Positions 1 to 6,254 of a stretch of DNA of 13,834 nucleotides are shown here, one piece after another. Under the pieces are notes generated by a model. It was not told the DNA's origin. It saw only the letters and a list, made by a program, of their open reading frames with translations, and ran no database searches. Both the position numbers and the translations under genes were made by a program. This stretch comes from Candidatus Scybalocola fimicaballi (GTDB lineage Bacteria; Bacteroidota; Bacteroidia; Bacteroidales; Paludibacteraceae), in contig DCIP01000222.1 in assembly GCA_002317115.1 (NCBI GenBank), positions 1 to 13,834 on the forward strand. Direction: 5' to 3'. Each line of letters starts with the position of its first letter. Positions within the stretch are counted from its first letter, which is position 1.

Positions 1-19
1 TATATAATGGCATTATATC

Positions 20-56
20 ACTACGGTAACTTGTTTTTTTTGATGGTTACCGTAGT
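20..56. terminator. Hairpin just beyond the DUF554 gene stop
   Basis: An 11-bp perfect inverted repeat (ACTACGGTAAC at 20-30, GTTACCGTAGT at 46-56) encloses a 15-nt loop. It begins two bases beyond the stop codon of the minus-strand DUF554 gene, so it probably ends or protects that transcript. There is no T-tract after the stem on the minus strand; the homopolymer run lies in the loop, so this is not a textbook intrinsic terminator. Confidence 0.45.
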
Positions 57-57
57 A

Positions 58-777
58 CTATAGCATGCTTTTTGCCAAGTAGAATATCACTGGTACCAGT
101 AGCGACGGCAATAAATTCACCGTCTTACAATCCTTGATTCCAAGAATTGAAAGTCCGGAACTAAGGATTAGCACACCTCCGACGATACATAATTCAGCTC
201 TTAAAGCCTCTGGCATAACATCTCCAAAGAAATAACCGATGCAGTAGAATATACTTTGCCAACAAAATAGCAAAGGTGCCGCAAGCAGCATTATTCTTCC
301 GTAAGATGCCGCAAGTACTGCCGACGACACTAAATCCAACGTCGCATTTGTATAAAGGAATGTGTTGGCCGGTTCACTAAATTCCCATCCTTTAGAAGGG
401 GATAAACTTGACAGACATGGGCCCAAAATGCTGAAGGTTCCAATAGCAAACAAAAGCATTCCGGTCACTAATCCTTGCAGTGAATTATTTCTACTTCCTG
501 ATTTTTGATTCAAACGCTCGTTGGCTCTGTCGATTTTCCCCTGCAGGTCAAGCCATGTGCCGATAATTCCGCCGATGGCTAAACTTGCTATGAATAGCAC
601 GGGATATTCGCTTTTCGCCATGTTTGGTATGGCAGCGTTCACTCCGAGTATGACGCTGGCGAGACCGAGAGCATCAAAAAGAGTATTCTTATATTTATCT
701 TTTATTCCAGCACCGACCACAGCACCGAATGTGCTGCCGATGATGATTGTCGTTGCGTTTACTATGGATCCGAGCAT
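58..777 (-). CDS. DUF554 family integral membrane protein
   Basis: A 239-residue, strongly hydrophobic protein. Its glycine-rich N-terminus (MLGSIVNATTIIIGSTFGAV), repeated small-residue membrane segments, and the central stretch beginning LVTGMLLFAIGTFSILG match the DUF554 (YdfK/YqgA-like) family, whose usual length is about 225-240 residues, so it appears complete. Six or seven membrane segments can be drawn, separated by one polar loop near residues 78-97 (KIDRANERLNQKSGSRNN). Family members are inner-membrane proteins often described as putative transporters; no substrate is established. The ATG at 777 is the first Met and sits about 24 bases from an exact TAnnTTTG promoter element on the minus strand. 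It is divergent from the ORF at 897, and a hairpin follows the stop. The family call is from recognition of the sequence pattern. Confidence 0.85.
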   Translation of the reverse strand: MLGSIVNATTIIIGSTFGAVVGAGIKDKYKNTLFDALGLASVILGVNAAIPNMAKSEYPVLFIASLAIGGIIGTWLDLQGKIDRANERLNQKSGSRNNSLQGLVTGMLLFAIGTFSILGPCLSSLSPSKGWEFSEPANTFLYTNATLDLVSSAVLAASYGRIMLLAAPLLFCWQSIFYCIGYFFGDVMPEALRAELCIVGGVLILSSGLSILGIKDCKTVNLLPSLLVPVIFYLAKSML

Positions 778-800
778 TTTATGATATGAATTTTGTAAAG

Positions 801-808
801 CAAAAGTA
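801..808 (-). promoter_or_regulatory. Bacteroidetes -7 element for the DUF554 gene
   Basis: Read on the minus strand this is TACTTTTG, an exact TAnnTTTG element, about 24 bases upstream of the DUF554 ATG. No clear TTTG -33 box stands about 19 bases upstream, so only the -7 half is well supported. Confidence 0.5.
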
Positions 809-859
809 GTGAATTTTAAGGAATAATGATTTAGACTTCCTTTAATTCCAAATATTTAT

Positions 860-867
860 TATCTTTG
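860..867 (+). promoter_or_regulatory. Bacteroidetes -7 element for the 897 ORF
   Basis: TATCTTTG, followed by CAT, is an exact TAnnTTTG match 29 bases before the ATG at 897. The -33 region (around 837-840, TTCC) is a poor match. Together with the minus-strand element at 801-808 it makes the 778-896 gap a divergent promoter region. Confidence 0.45.
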
Positions 868-896
868 CATCGAAATAAATCATCAAGAGTTCCCGG

Positions 897-1376
897 ATGG
901 GATGCCAACCGAGCAAATGCCAATGCTACTTCTATCGTAATGCATCTCGCATTTTCAGCGACAGCCGAATGTTTCTCACTCCCGTCAATATCCAAAATGG
1001 TTTGGCGTATATCGGAGCTTTCAAAACTCCTACGCTGGGGGCCTATGTAGAGTGGTGGATTAATTGCCATTACGACGTCACTAAAGATGACGACGGTAAT
1101 GAATCACTCGTCTGCATTCTTGCTGGAAGCCCACTCTCAGGATGCAATACCTGTCTTTGTGCTAGTCCAGACGGAAGTTCTCAAAAACGTTCGATCTTAG
1201 ATTTCAACGCATCTGCCAAATCATTCGCCGACATCAACCGTCGATATAAGGAGGCAAAGGAGAATTGTGAAGCGTATACATTGCAGGAGGTGGTTGATAG
1301 CCTCACGTCGACAGAAATCTTTAGTGTTGACAGAAAAATCAGCTCTTGTGGGCTGATTTTTTTTGTTCATCGGTAA
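897..1376 (+). CDS. Cys-rich hypothetical protein, C-terminus uncertain
   Basis: I do not recognise this protein. The 159-residue ORF has eight cysteines in its first 90 residues, clustered as C3, C8/C10 and GCNTCLC (C83, C86, C88), which could bind a metal. Residues 94-138 read like a natural helical region (for example FADINRRYKEAKENCEAYTLQEVVDSL). There is no signal peptide or membrane segment. The ATG follows a TAnnTTTG element by 29 bases. The last codons (roughly residues 147-156) are encoded by the stem, loop and T-tract of a strong intrinsic terminator, and the stop lies 10 bases beyond the T-run. In another frame, TAG (1322) and TGA (1328) stand just before the hairpin, so the native stop may have been lost by a frameshift. 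A parallel ORF in another frame (865-1050) is probably a shadow. The gene appears monocistronic. Confidence 0.5.
   Translation: MGCQPSKCQCYFYRNASRIFSDSRMFLTPVNIQNGLAYIGAFKTPTLGAYVEWWINCHYDVTKDDDGNESLVCILAGSPLSGCNTCLCASPDGSSQKRSILDFNASAKSFADINRRYKEAKENCEAYTLQEVVDSLTSTEIFSVDRKISSCGLIFFVHR
1334..1364 (+). terminator. Rho-independent terminator overlapping the 897 ORF
   Basis: AAAAATCAGC (1334-1343) pairs with GCTGATTTTT (1352-1361) around an 8-base loop, followed directly by more T (8 T in a row, 1357-1364). The A-tract on the left arm makes it potentially bidirectional. The left arm and the T-run are both inside the annotated reading frame of the upstream ORF. Confidence 0.8.
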
Positions 1377-1399
1377 TAAAATGATATCAAATCATTAAA

Positions 1400-1429
1400 T
1401 TTGTAATCTGTTGTAATGGTATAAACTTG
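1400..1429 (+). promoter_or_regulatory. Probable cobT promoter
   Basis: TTTG at 1400-1403 followed after 18 bases by TAAACTTG (1422-1429), one mismatch from TAnnTTTG. This spacing fits the Bacteroidetes -33/-7 arrangement. The transcript would start near 1436, giving a leader of about 70 bases. I looked there for a cobalamin riboswitch and did not see the conserved GCCACTG box. Confidence 0.4.
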
Positions 1430-1505
1430 GTTTTATTGATGCGACAAAACCGTCTGTATCGCTAAAATTGTGGTGCGGATGGTATACCAGTGAAAACATA
1501 ATGAA

Positions 1506-2543
1506 ATGATAACTATTGATCAGATACAAGATAAAATAGATAATCTCAATAAGCCTAAAGGATCCTTGGGACGACTGGAATCGTTGGCGACGCAGATATG
1601 TATGGTGCAGCAGACGTTGAAACCTCGTCTGTCTCATCCTTGCCATATCCTTTTTGCTGGCGACCACGGCATTCAACGTGAAGGGGTGTCGTTCTCTCCT
1701 CGTGAGGTGACTTGGCAGCAGATGATCAACTATACCCGTGGGGGTGGTGGAGTGAATATGTTCTGCCGTCAGCATGGTTTCAAATTGCTTCTTGTTGACG
1801 TCGGAGTGGATTATGATTTTCCGGAAAAGATCTTGGCGACGGGAATCACTGATACTGAACGTAAGATTGTCAACCGTAAGATTGCCTACGGAACCAAGAA
1901 TTTCCTACATGAGCCGGCGATGACTAAGGAGGAGTGGGATAGAGCAATCGTCATTGGATCGAAACAGGTCGACGCTTGGTATCGTGAGGGCTCAAATATA
2001 ATTTCATTCGGTGAGATGGGCATCGCCAACACGTCGCCTTCAAGTGTGGTCATGCATCTGCTTCTCGATATTCCGTTGGAAAAATGCGTTGGTGCTGGAA
2101 GTGGACTTGATGAGGCTGGAATACAGCATAAATTGGATGTGTTGCGACAGGCTGTGGCTAATTATAAAAGTCTTGAGGATCGTCCTCCTCTTTGGCAATA
2201 TTTCTGTGGATTGGAGATGGCTGCGACGGTGGGTGGAATGATCCGTGCTGCCGAACATAATATGTTGATCCTCGTCGACGGTTTTATCATGACGGCTTGC
2301 GTTCTTATCGCTCGTGAAATCAATCCTGACGTGATGAAATGCACAATATTCGGTCATTGTGGCGACGAGGATGGCCATAAACGAATGCTTGACGCTATGG
2401 GTGCCGAACCGCTTCTTAATCTGGGTTTGCGACTCGGCGAAGGCACTGGCGCTTTATGCGCGTTCCCGATTGTTCAGTCGGCTGTGAATATGATAAATGA
2501 GATGGATAATTTCCAACATGCGAAAATAACTAAGTATTTCTAA
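1506..2543 (+). CDS. cobT: Nicotinate-nucleotide--dimethylbenzimidazole phosphoribosyltransferase
   Basis: CobT transfers phosphoribose from nicotinate mononucleotide to the lower-ligand base (usually 5,6-dimethylbenzimidazole) to give the alpha-riboside phosphate used in the nucleotide-loop stage of cobalamin assembly; it is cytosolic. The 345-residue length fits the family. Visible signatures are the N-terminal NKPKGSLGRLE substrate-binding stretch (about residues 15-25), FAGDHG (about 50-55), the glycine run in TRGGGGVNMF, GEMGIANT, and RLGEGTGA near the C-terminus, which carries the family's catalytic Glu. No frame damage is seen. A 129-base gap with a plausible promoter precedes it and an intrinsic terminator follows 2 bases after the stop, so it appears monocistronic. 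No other cobalamin genes adjoin it, which suggests corrinoid salvage or a dispersed pathway. The ATG is preceded by AATGA without a Shine-Dalgarno, typical of this phylum. Confidence 0.96.
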   Translation: MITIDQIQDKIDNLNKPKGSLGRLESLATQICMVQQTLKPRLSHPCHILFAGDHGIQREGVSFSPREVTWQQMINYTRGGGGVNMFCRQHGFKLLLVDVGVDYDFPEKILATGITDTERKIVNRKIAYGTKNFLHEPAMTKEEWDRAIVIGSKQVDAWYREGSNIISFGEMGIANTSPSSVVMHLLLDIPLEKCVGAGSGLDEAGIQHKLDVLRQAVANYKSLEDRPPLWQYFCGLEMAATVGGMIRAAEHNMLILVDGFIMTACVLIAREINPDVMKCTIFGHCGDEDGHKRMLDAMGAEPLLNLGLRLGEGTGALCAFPIVQSAVNMINEMDNFQHAKITKYF

Positions 2544-2545
2544 TA

Positions 2546-2576
2546 AAAAATCCCGCCTACATCGTAGACGGGATTT
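2546..2576. terminator. Bidirectional terminator between cobT and cysK
   Basis: AAATCCCGCCTAC (2548-2560) pairs with GTAGACGGGATTT (2564-2576) around ATC, with a single C-A mismatch. On plus it is followed by a T-rich CTTATTTATT; on minus the stem runs into TTTTTTA. It begins directly after the cobT stop and faces the convergent cysK gene, about 150 bases from the cysK stop. Confidence 0.8.
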
Positions 2577-2600
2577 CTTATTTATTCCATATATTATATT

Positions 2601-2698
2601 CGAGTTGTCCAAACACGCTTATTTTTTATACGCTCGCTCTCCGAGCTCGCGTGTGTGGGTGGGCAAGGGCGTTCCGCCCTTTGCAATCCTCATTTTTA
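2601..2698. repeat. Dispersed intergenic repeat, copy A
   Basis: This stretch, between the cobT terminator and the cysK stop, recurs inverted at 6129-6236, and its first third recurs at 3758-3792. The 35-base core at 2609-2643 matches copy C at 32 of 35 positions and the reverse complement of copy B at about 33 of 35. The distal part contains a short palindrome, AGGGCG-TTC-CGCCCT (2666-2680). There is no ORF or transposase in it. It resembles a non-autonomous intergenic repeat; its family is unknown to me. Confidence 0.8.
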
Positions 2699-2726
2699 GA
2701 CAATTGCAATATAATCTCCTTATATT

Positions 2727-3671
2727 TTATAGTGGGTATTCGTCGAAAGCGTAAAGCACAGTCGACAAATAGCGCTCACCTGTGTCTGGCAATAGAGTCA
2801 CGATAGTCTTGCCTTTATTCTCAGGACGTTTAGCCACCAAAGAGGCTCCGTATGCTGCTGCACCAGACGAGATGCCGACAAGCAATCCTTCCTGCTGTGC
2901 CAACTCTCTACCTGTACGGATAGCGTCGTCGTTGTCGATCATTAAAACCTCATCCACAACTGATGCGTCGTAGATCTTAGGAATAAATCCGGCTCCGATT
3001 CCCTGAATCTTATGTGGTCCACTTGGTTTGCCATTCAACACAGCTGAAGTGGATGGCTCAATACCATAAACTTTGATGGCTGGGTTCTTCTCCTTCAAAT
3101 ACTTAGCGATTCCACTGATTGTACCGCCTGTACCTACCGTCGCAACGAAGATATCGATTTTGCCTTCTGTCTGTGCCCAGATCTCAGGACCAGTTGTGGC
3201 GTAGTGAGCTGCGGGGTTTGCTGGATTCTCAAACTGCTGAAGAATCACAGAACCAGGAATGCTGTTTCTCAACTCCTCTGCCATCTTGATTGAACCTGCC
3301 ATACCTTCTCTTGCTGAAGACAAACGGACTTCTGCTCCGTAAGCCTTGACAAGATTGCGTCGCTCGATACTCATTGTCTCTGGCATTGTAAGGATAAGGT
3401 GATATCCCTTGATAGCGCTCACCAAAGCAAGACCAACACCTGTGTTTCCTGAAGTTGGCTCGATGATAGTGGCTCCTGGTTTCAAAATGCCTTTTTTCTC
3501 CGCGTCTTCAATCATAGCGAATGCGACGCGATCCTTTGCACTTCCGCCTGGATTAAAATATTCTATTTTTGCAATGATAGATGAGTCAAGACCCTTCTTT
3601 GCTGAAAATTTATTCAATGAGAGTAGTGGAGTGTTACCCATCAACTCAGTAAGTGATTGTGCTATTGCCAT
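2727..3671 (-). CDS. cysK: Cysteine synthase A (O-acetylserine sulfhydrylase)
   Basis: A PLP-dependent, cytosolic fold-type II enzyme that makes L-cysteine from O-acetylserine and sulfide. At 314 residues it has the usual CysK length. The PLP lysine is K46 in NPGGSAKDR; the substrate loop TSGNTG is at about 73-78; the phosphate-binding GTGGTISG is near 178-185; the C-terminal LPDTGERYLST is conserved. Nothing is missing or frameshifted. It starts at the ATG whose complement ends at 3671, about 25 bases from an exact TAnnTTTG element. The gene is single, convergent with cobT and divergent from the T6SS cluster. CysK rather than CysM is favoured by the length and the LPDTGERYLST tail. Confidence 0.95.
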   Translation of the reverse strand: MAIAQSLTELMGNTPLLSLNKFSAKKGLDSSIIAKIEYFNPGGSAKDRVAFAMIEDAEKKGILKPGATIIEPTSGNTGVGLALVSAIKGYHLILTMPETMSIERRNLVKAYGAEVRLSSAREGMAGSIKMAEELRNSIPGSVILQQFENPANPAAHYATTGPEIWAQTEGKIDIFVATVGTGGTISGIAKYLKEKNPAIKVYGIEPSTSAVLNGKPSGPHKIQGIGAGFIPKIYDASVVDEVLMIDNDDAIRTGRELAQQEGLLVGISSGAAAYGASLVAKRPENKGKTIVTLLPDTGERYLSTVLYAFDEYPL

Positions 3672-3695
3672 AATTCAATTTCTTTTTTGTTAGCA

Positions 3696-3703
3696 CAAAA
3701 TTA
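3696..3703 (-). promoter_or_regulatory. Bacteroidetes -7 element for cysK
   Basis: On the minus strand this reads TAATTTTG, an exact TAnnTTTG, 24 bases upstream of the cysK ATG. The -33 region (TTAT) is a weak match. Confidence 0.5.
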
Positions 3704-3757
3704 CACTATTTTGAATAATCTTATAATCACATAAGTTTGTTATTTTAGAAAATGAAG

Positions 3758-3792
3758 CCAAACACGCTTGTTTTTTATAGGCTCGCTCTACG
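3758..3792. repeat. Dispersed intergenic repeat, copy C (partial)
   Basis: This 35-base stretch, from CCAAACACGCTTG to GCTCGCTCTACG, matches the core of copy A (2609-2643) at 32 of 35 positions in the same orientation. The distal palindromic part is absent. It lies between cysK and the T6SS promoter, so it flanks cysK on the side opposite to copy A. Confidence 0.7.
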
Positions 3793-3849
3793 TTATAGTC
3801 AACCGCATCTCCTTTATATTTCTTCTCTGCAAAAAAAATGCATAAAAAG

Positions 3850-3904
3850 GTATTGTATTTTATTTTGAAATGTTTACTTTTGCAGCGTAATTATTGTTAG
3901 TCAA
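3850..3904 (+). promoter_or_regulatory. T6SS promoter module upstream of tssE
   Basis: GTATTG (3850-3855), 19 bases, then TACTTTTG (3875-3882, exact TAnnTTTG) followed by CAG, and finally TTGTTAGTCAA (3894-3904). The same elements, same spacing and most of the intervening bases recur before tssR at 11768-11823. The expected start of transcription is about 3889, about 30 bases before the tssE ATG. The shared TTGTTAGTCAA lies in the expected 5' UTR and could be an operator or an RNA element. Confidence 0.7.
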
Positions 3905-3919
3905 TATTAGTACGAAGTA

Positions 3920-4363
3920 ATGGAAGAATGTTTTTACAGGATTCCCTTCGATTTCGCTTCAATATTGGATGAAAGACGTGGGTATGCTAATTTATGCACG
4001 GAATTGGATTCAATAGACCAGCACATTGAGATGCTGATAGGAACGTATCCGGGGGAACATGTTTATGACGAGGATTACGGTACAAAAATTTGGGAAATGG
4101 ATTTCGAAAGAATAGTATCGCTCGATACTTGGAAAAATCGTTTTACTGAATGTTTGTCACAGTCAATCTCCAAATTTGAAAAACGAATAAGTAATTGTGA
4201 ATATCGTCTGGAAGTGAATGATGTTCTCAAGGAAAGTGTGATGTCTCGCAACGTAAGTGTCAGGAAAAAGGTGGATATTTTCATAGATGCCACTGTCAAT
4301 TCCACTGGTGAACGGTGCAGATTGTATTACACATTGTTTTTGGGACCGTTGTCGAAGGATTAG
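3920..4363 (+). CDS. tssE: T6SS baseplate protein TssE (gp25-like)
   Basis: TssE is the gp25-like wedge protein of the T6SS baseplate, sitting at the foot of the contractile sheath in the cytoplasm. This 147-residue ORF has the small gp25 fold length. It shows the segment VYDEDYGTKIWEMDF (about residues 48-62), corresponding to the family's conserved region around a glycine preceding the sheath-contacting strand. A basic/acidic C-terminal strand region ends in YYTLFLGPLSKD. It is the first gene after the T6SS promoter and is followed by tssF, its usual partner. The assignment rests partly on position, since gp25 proteins of subtype iii are divergent. The gene appears intact. Confidence 0.85.
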   Translation: MEECFYRIPFDFASILDERRGYANLCTELDSIDQHIEMLIGTYPGEHVYDEDYGTKIWEMDFERIVSLDTWKNRFTECLSQSISKFEKRISNCEYRLEVNDVLKESVMSRNVSVRKKVDIFIDATVNSTGERCRLYYTLFLGPLSKD

Positions 4364-4372
4364 AGAATTATT

Positions 4373-4430
4373 GGGCAGGTTTGAAACCTGCCCCTACGGA
4401 TTGTCGTAGGGGAGGGTTTCAAACCCTCCC
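4373..4430. repeat. Interlocked triple hairpin (REP-like) between tssE and tssF
   Basis: Three inverted repeats overlap at their edges. Hairpin 1 is GGGCAGGTTT/AAACCTGCCC (4373-4382, 4384-4393); a central one is CCCCTACG/CGTAGGGG (4391-4398, 4405-4412); hairpin 3 is GGGAGGGTTT/AAACCCTCCC (4410-4419, 4421-4430). The left and right 26-base arms are also inverted copies of each other at 22 of 26 positions, and all four differences are compensated within each hairpin. It fills most of the tssE-tssF gap and could stabilise or separate the two parts of the mRNA. Confidence 0.85.
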
Positions 4431-4451
4431 GCAAACAGAAATATAAAAACT

Positions 4452-6146
4452 ATGGGTTATAACAGTGAAAGTAAAGAAGAGATTAAAGACCGTATGATTC
4501 GTACGGCTTTGGATTACTGGAACATCAAGAAAGTGGAGAATCTGGATCCGCTTGTGAGGTTGCTGATTGAGGCGTTGGCTATGCAGCTCCACGATATCTC
4601 CGACGAAATTGCGGATATTGAGGTGCGAGCGATGAAGCGTATGAGTGAGGTCTTGCTTCCAGAAGTGTTGACGGTGGTGCATCCATCTCATGCGGTGGTG
4701 CATGTTGAGCCGGGACGTGAGGAGGTGAAAACCAGTTTGTTGGATGGTTTCTCTACCGTCGCCACTATGATGGGCAGACGTGAAGGAAGAAATTATTCGT
4801 TTTATCCGGTTTGCGAGACGACGCTAAGAAAGGGGAATGTACGTATGCTTGTGGTGGAAAATAGTGTGTATGAGGTGCTTCCTGATCAGAATAAGAGACT
4901 TGTGCTTAAAAGGCCGACGTCGCCAGAGAATGTCAACAAGGTGTTTGTCGGTTTGGAGTTTGAGAATAAAAACGTGGATTTGCACAATCTCTCAATCTAT
5001 TTTGATTTCCCTAATATCGATCGACGCAATAATTATCTGCATTATCTGTCGTCTGCGGTGTGGAGATGGAAGGGAGATGAGATTAAGGTGAGACGTGGGC
5101 TGCAGACGGATGATGAGGTCAGACAGAATCATCTGCATAAGTTTTTCGGCGGATTAGACAGTTCCAATAGTGTGAATGAGAGCATCGTCGACTACTATAA
5201 AAAGAGCTACGTCACGATTGATACTACTTTGAAGGTGACGTCGGAAGATTACTCTAAGATTCCGTCTGGATTAAAAATGCACGACTCTGATTATTCCGTC
5301 GTCTTCAACAAAGATCTGATATGGATAGAGATTGATATGCCACCTGTGTTTACATCATCAGTCTTGGCTGACATTCAAGTGTCTATCAACACTTTCCCCG
5401 TCGCCAACAAAGAATTGAGGAAAATCAACTATATGGTGAAAAAAGATTTTGGAGTCATACCGCTTACTGTGAATGATCGGGAATCCTTCTTCGATCTTTT
5501 AGAGGTGACGGATGAATATGGCACCGTCTACAACAAAGCAAATGGATATAAAGAGGAAAATTCCGAAAAGTCCTACACAATACGTCAGGGAGGATGCGAA
5601 TCGTTTGACAAGAGAGACGCGAGGGATTTGTCACACTATCTGTTCGTTGAGCCTGAGAAAGAGAAAACATATTTCTATTTGAGGTATTGGACATCCTACG
5701 GACCTCTTGCTAATGGAATGAGGATAGGGCAGAAACTCAATCCTTTAGGCAATGCGTATGGGGAATATGAGCATCCAGTTTTCCTGACCTCGACTATGGG
5801 AGGAAAGAATCCACCGTCGGAGAGTGAACGAATTGCAAAATTCAAATATGTTTTGAGTAGCCGTAATAGGATAGTGACGAACAATGATATTAAAAACTTC
5901 TGTTTTTCAGAGTGTTGTGAAGAAATTTCCGACGTGGAGATAAGGAAAGGTATCAGTAGAAGCATGGATTCCGGATGTGGTTTGCAGAGGACGATTGATG
6001 TCTATTTGATTCTGAAAGATAAAGAAATGAGTGAGGATCAGAAGGCGGAATTGTCGAATGATATGCGAGAGAGATTGGTAAGTCAGTCTCCAATGACGTT
6101 TAATTACAGAGTGTTTTGCAGTTGTTCCAAAAATGAGGATTGTTAA
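4452..6146 (+). CDS. tssF: T6SS baseplate protein TssF
   Basis: TssF, with TssG, forms the baseplate wedge that links the spike to the sheath. This ORF of 564 residues is close to the usual 580-620. Near the N-terminus it has the typical DPLVRLLIEALAMQLHDIS segment (about residues 32-50), followed by a basic helix and VLLPEVLTVVHPSHAVV. The C-terminal half contains NGMRIGQKLNPL and a long region like gp6/J-type wedge proteins (SSRNRIVTNNDIKNFC, then repeated acidic/basic helices). The last residues, from KNEDC to the stop, are encoded inside the dispersed repeat copy B, so the native C-terminus may have been altered slightly. It follows tssE by 88 bases that hold the hairpin element. There is no strong Shine-Dalgarno before the ATG. 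Confidence 0.93.
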   Translation: MGYNSESKEEIKDRMIRTALDYWNIKKVENLDPLVRLLIEALAMQLHDISDEIADIEVRAMKRMSEVLLPEVLTVVHPSHAVVHVEPGREEVKTSLLDGFSTVATMMGRREGRNYSFYPVCETTLRKGNVRMLVVENSVYEVLPDQNKRLVLKRPTSPENVNKVFVGLEFENKNVDLHNLSIYFDFPNIDRRNNYLHYLSSAVWRWKGDEIKVRRGLQTDDEVRQNHLHKFFGGLDSSNSVNESIVDYYKKSYVTIDTTLKVTSEDYSKIPSGLKMHDSDYSVVFNKDLIWIEIDMPPVFTSSVLADIQVSINTFPVANKELRKINYMVKKDFGVIPLTVNDRESFFDLLEVTDEYGTVYNKANGYKEENSEKSYTIRQGGCESFDKRDARDLSHYLFVEPEKEKTYFYLRYWTSYGPLANGMRIGQKLNPLGNAYGEYEHPVFLTSTMGGKNPPSESERIAKFKYVLSSRNRIVTNNDIKNFCFSECCEEISDVEIRKGISRSMDSGCGLQRTIDVYLILKDKEMSEDQKAELSNDMRERLVSQSPMTFNYRVFCSCSKNEDC

Positions 6147-6236
6147 GGGCGGAACGCCCTAACTCCTCCATGCAACGCGAGACCGTAGGTCGAGCGTATA
6201 AAAAATAAGCGTGTTTGGACAACTCGTATATAATTG
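6129..6236. repeat. Dispersed intergenic repeat, copy B (inverted), overlapping the tssF 3' end
   Basis: This is the reverse complement of copy A (2601-2698). It shares AAAAATGAGGATTG (6129-6142), the palindrome AGGGCG-GAA-CGCCCT (6146-6160), and a 35-base core ending near 6219 with about 33 of 35 matches. The copy starts 18 bases before the tssF stop (6144-6146) and fills the gap to tssN, so it supplies the last tssF codons. The middle segment differs more between copies than the ends. Confidence 0.8.
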
Positions 6237-6254
6237 CCATAAAATTATCTATTT

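Noticed and set aside
865..1050. 61-residue plus-strand frame overlapping the Cys-rich ORF
   Set aside because: It starts at the promoter itself and ends early; the other frame is longer and continues with protein-like sequence to the terminator.
1377..1505. Possible cobalamin riboswitch before cobT
   Set aside because: No GCCACTG B12 box or other conserved core segments are visible on either strand, and the gap is short for that class.
2040..2378. Minus-strand 112-residue frame inside cobT
   Set aside because: It is a shadow of a clearly conserved enzyme and has no independent support.
4373..4430. CRISPR-like repeat-spacer pattern
   Set aside because: The structure is inverted, not direct, with no regular spacers and no cas genes.
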